From assembly GCA_020718945.1 (NCBI GenBank), contig DYRB01000225.1, positions 1 to 5,566 on the forward strand: DNA of 5,566 bases. The letters run 5' to 3'. Below the pieces are notes generated by a model. That model had not been told where the DNA came from. It made no database searches and saw only the letters and a program-made list of their open reading frames with translations. The position numbers and the translations under genes were made by a program. The DNA comes from Lamprocystis purpurea (GTDB taxonomy: Bacteria > Pseudomonadota > Gammaproteobacteria > Chromatiales > Chromatiaceae). Below are positions 4,928 through 5,566 of this stretch, piece after piece. Position 1 is the stretch's first letter, and every line of letters begins with the position of its first letter.

Positions 4928-5566
4928 TCAGGCACCCCCGCCCGGCTGGGTCTCGGGCCCGGCCACGGGCGAGGCCGGGGCCGGCTCGCCGGTCCCGGGT
5001 TCCTGGCCCGGCTCAGGTGCCGCGGCCTTGGGGCCGCCGAACACCCGCTGGCTCAGGGTCCCCAGGGCCCAATAGAACATGGGGATGAAAAAGATGGCGA
5101 TGACCGTCGCCGCCAGGGTCCCGCCTATGACCCCGGTGCCGATGGAGTGCCGGCTGTTGGCCGAGGCCCCGGTGGCGATGGCCAGGGGCAAGGTGCCGAG
5201 GACGAAGGCGAAGGAGGTCATGACAATGGGCCGCAGCCGCAGCCGCGCCGCCTCCGCCGCTGCATCGAAGAAGGACAGACCCTCCTTGCGGTTCAGCTCC
5301 ACGGCGAACTCCACGATCAGGATGGCGTTCTTGGCCGCCAGCCCGACCAGGGTCAGGAGCCCGATCTGGAAGTAGATGTCGTTGTCGATGCCACGGAGCG
5401 CTATGGCCACCAGGGCGCCGAGGATGGCGAAGGGTACCGCCATCATGACCCCCACCGGCAGGGACCAGCTCTCGTACTGGGCGGCCAGGATCAGGAAGAC
5501 GAATATCAGGCCGAAGACAAAGGCCACCGCCGAGGTCGAGCCCGAGCTGACCTCCTCCCGGGCCTC
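4928..5566 (-). CDS. RND (HAE1/AcrB-type) multidrug efflux pump, C-terminal part
   Basis: The frame is open to the window edge, so the start lies outside; 212 residues are visible. They match the C-terminal part of AcrB/MexB-type inner-membrane proton antiporters: VFLILAAQYESWSLP (23-37), NDIYFQIGLLTLVGLAAKN (62-80), AILIVEFA (81-88), RLRPIVMTSFAFVLGTLPLA (110-129) and GTGVIGGTLAATVIAIFFIP (143-162). Five hydrophobic segments fit TM8-TM12. Lys79 and Arg110 align by spacing with AcrB Lys940 and Arg971 of the proton relay, so this half looks catalytically intact. After the last membrane helix, residues ~174-212 form a Pro/Gly/Ala/Glu-rich cytoplasmic tail. The stop is one base before the preferred start of the outer-membrane factor, which implies one transcript and translational coupling. 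The periplasmic adaptor is expected upstream, beyond the right edge. Substrates cannot be inferred. Confidence 0.93.
   Translation of the reverse strand, partial: EAREEVSSGSTSAVAFVFGLIFVFLILAAQYESWSLPVGVMMAVPFAILGALVAIALRGIDNDIYFQIGLLTLVGLAAKNAILIVEFAVELNRKEGLSFFDAAAEAARLRLRPIVMTSFAFVLGTLPLAIATGASANSRHSIGTGVIGGTLAATVIAIFFIPMFYWALGTLSQRVFGGPKAAAPEPGQEPGTGEPAPASPVAGPETQPGGGA

Overview
This is a very GC-rich bacterial window with five genes visible and two further dispersed palindromic repeats placed around two of them. The codon use (strong preference for G or C at the third position), the argJ followed by a Nudix–thiamine-phosphate-synthase-like fusion gene, and a GTAG-headed REP-type hairpin all point to a gammaproteobacterium. 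A purple sulfur bacterium or relative (Chromatiales) is my best guess, but this is an inference and no single marker here proves it.

Layout. Positions 1-282 (+) hold the C-terminal end of argJ (arginine biosynthesis). After a 142-base gap containing the REP-like hairpin comes a MutT-type Nudix hydrolase fused to a TenI/ThiE-like domain (425-1366, +). A 187-base gap is largely filled by an imperfect palindrome built from CGCAA boxes. Then come a Gfo/Idh/MocA-type oxidoreductase (1554-2525, +) and, after a 180-base GC-rich hairpin-bearing gap, a DUF455 ferritin-like protein with a full set of candidate di-iron ligands (2706-3554, +, GTG start). A second CGCAA-box palindrome begins inside the last codons of the DUF455 gene, supplies its stop codon, and fills the convergent gap. 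On the minus strand lies the distal part of an efflux operon: the C-terminal part of an RND (HAE1/AcrB-type) inner-membrane pump (4928-5566, 5' end outside the window) followed one base later by a NodT/OprM-type outer-membrane lipoprotein (3637-4926).

How the genes relate. The + strand genes serve arginine synthesis and probable nucleotide-pool cleaning, then an uncharacterised oxidoreductase/ferritin-like pair. The minus-strand pair are partners in one tripartite efflux pump; the periplasmic adaptor gene would be expected just beyond the right edge.

Most noteworthy: (1) the outer-membrane factor appears to have lost, in frame, the second helix and first beta-hairpin of its first repeat, which should prevent assembly of a normal 12-stranded trimeric barrel; (2) the Gfo/Idh–DUF455 pair is bracketed by near-identical inverted copies (26 of 28 bases) of a 10-bp-periodic CGCAA repeat, one of which forms the end of the DUF455 reading frame; (3) key residues are replaced in both the Gfo/Idh oxidoreductase (the Asp of the Lys/Asp/His set) and the Nudix/ThiE-like fusion. 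I do not see a convincing new multi-gene defence or biosynthetic system in this window.
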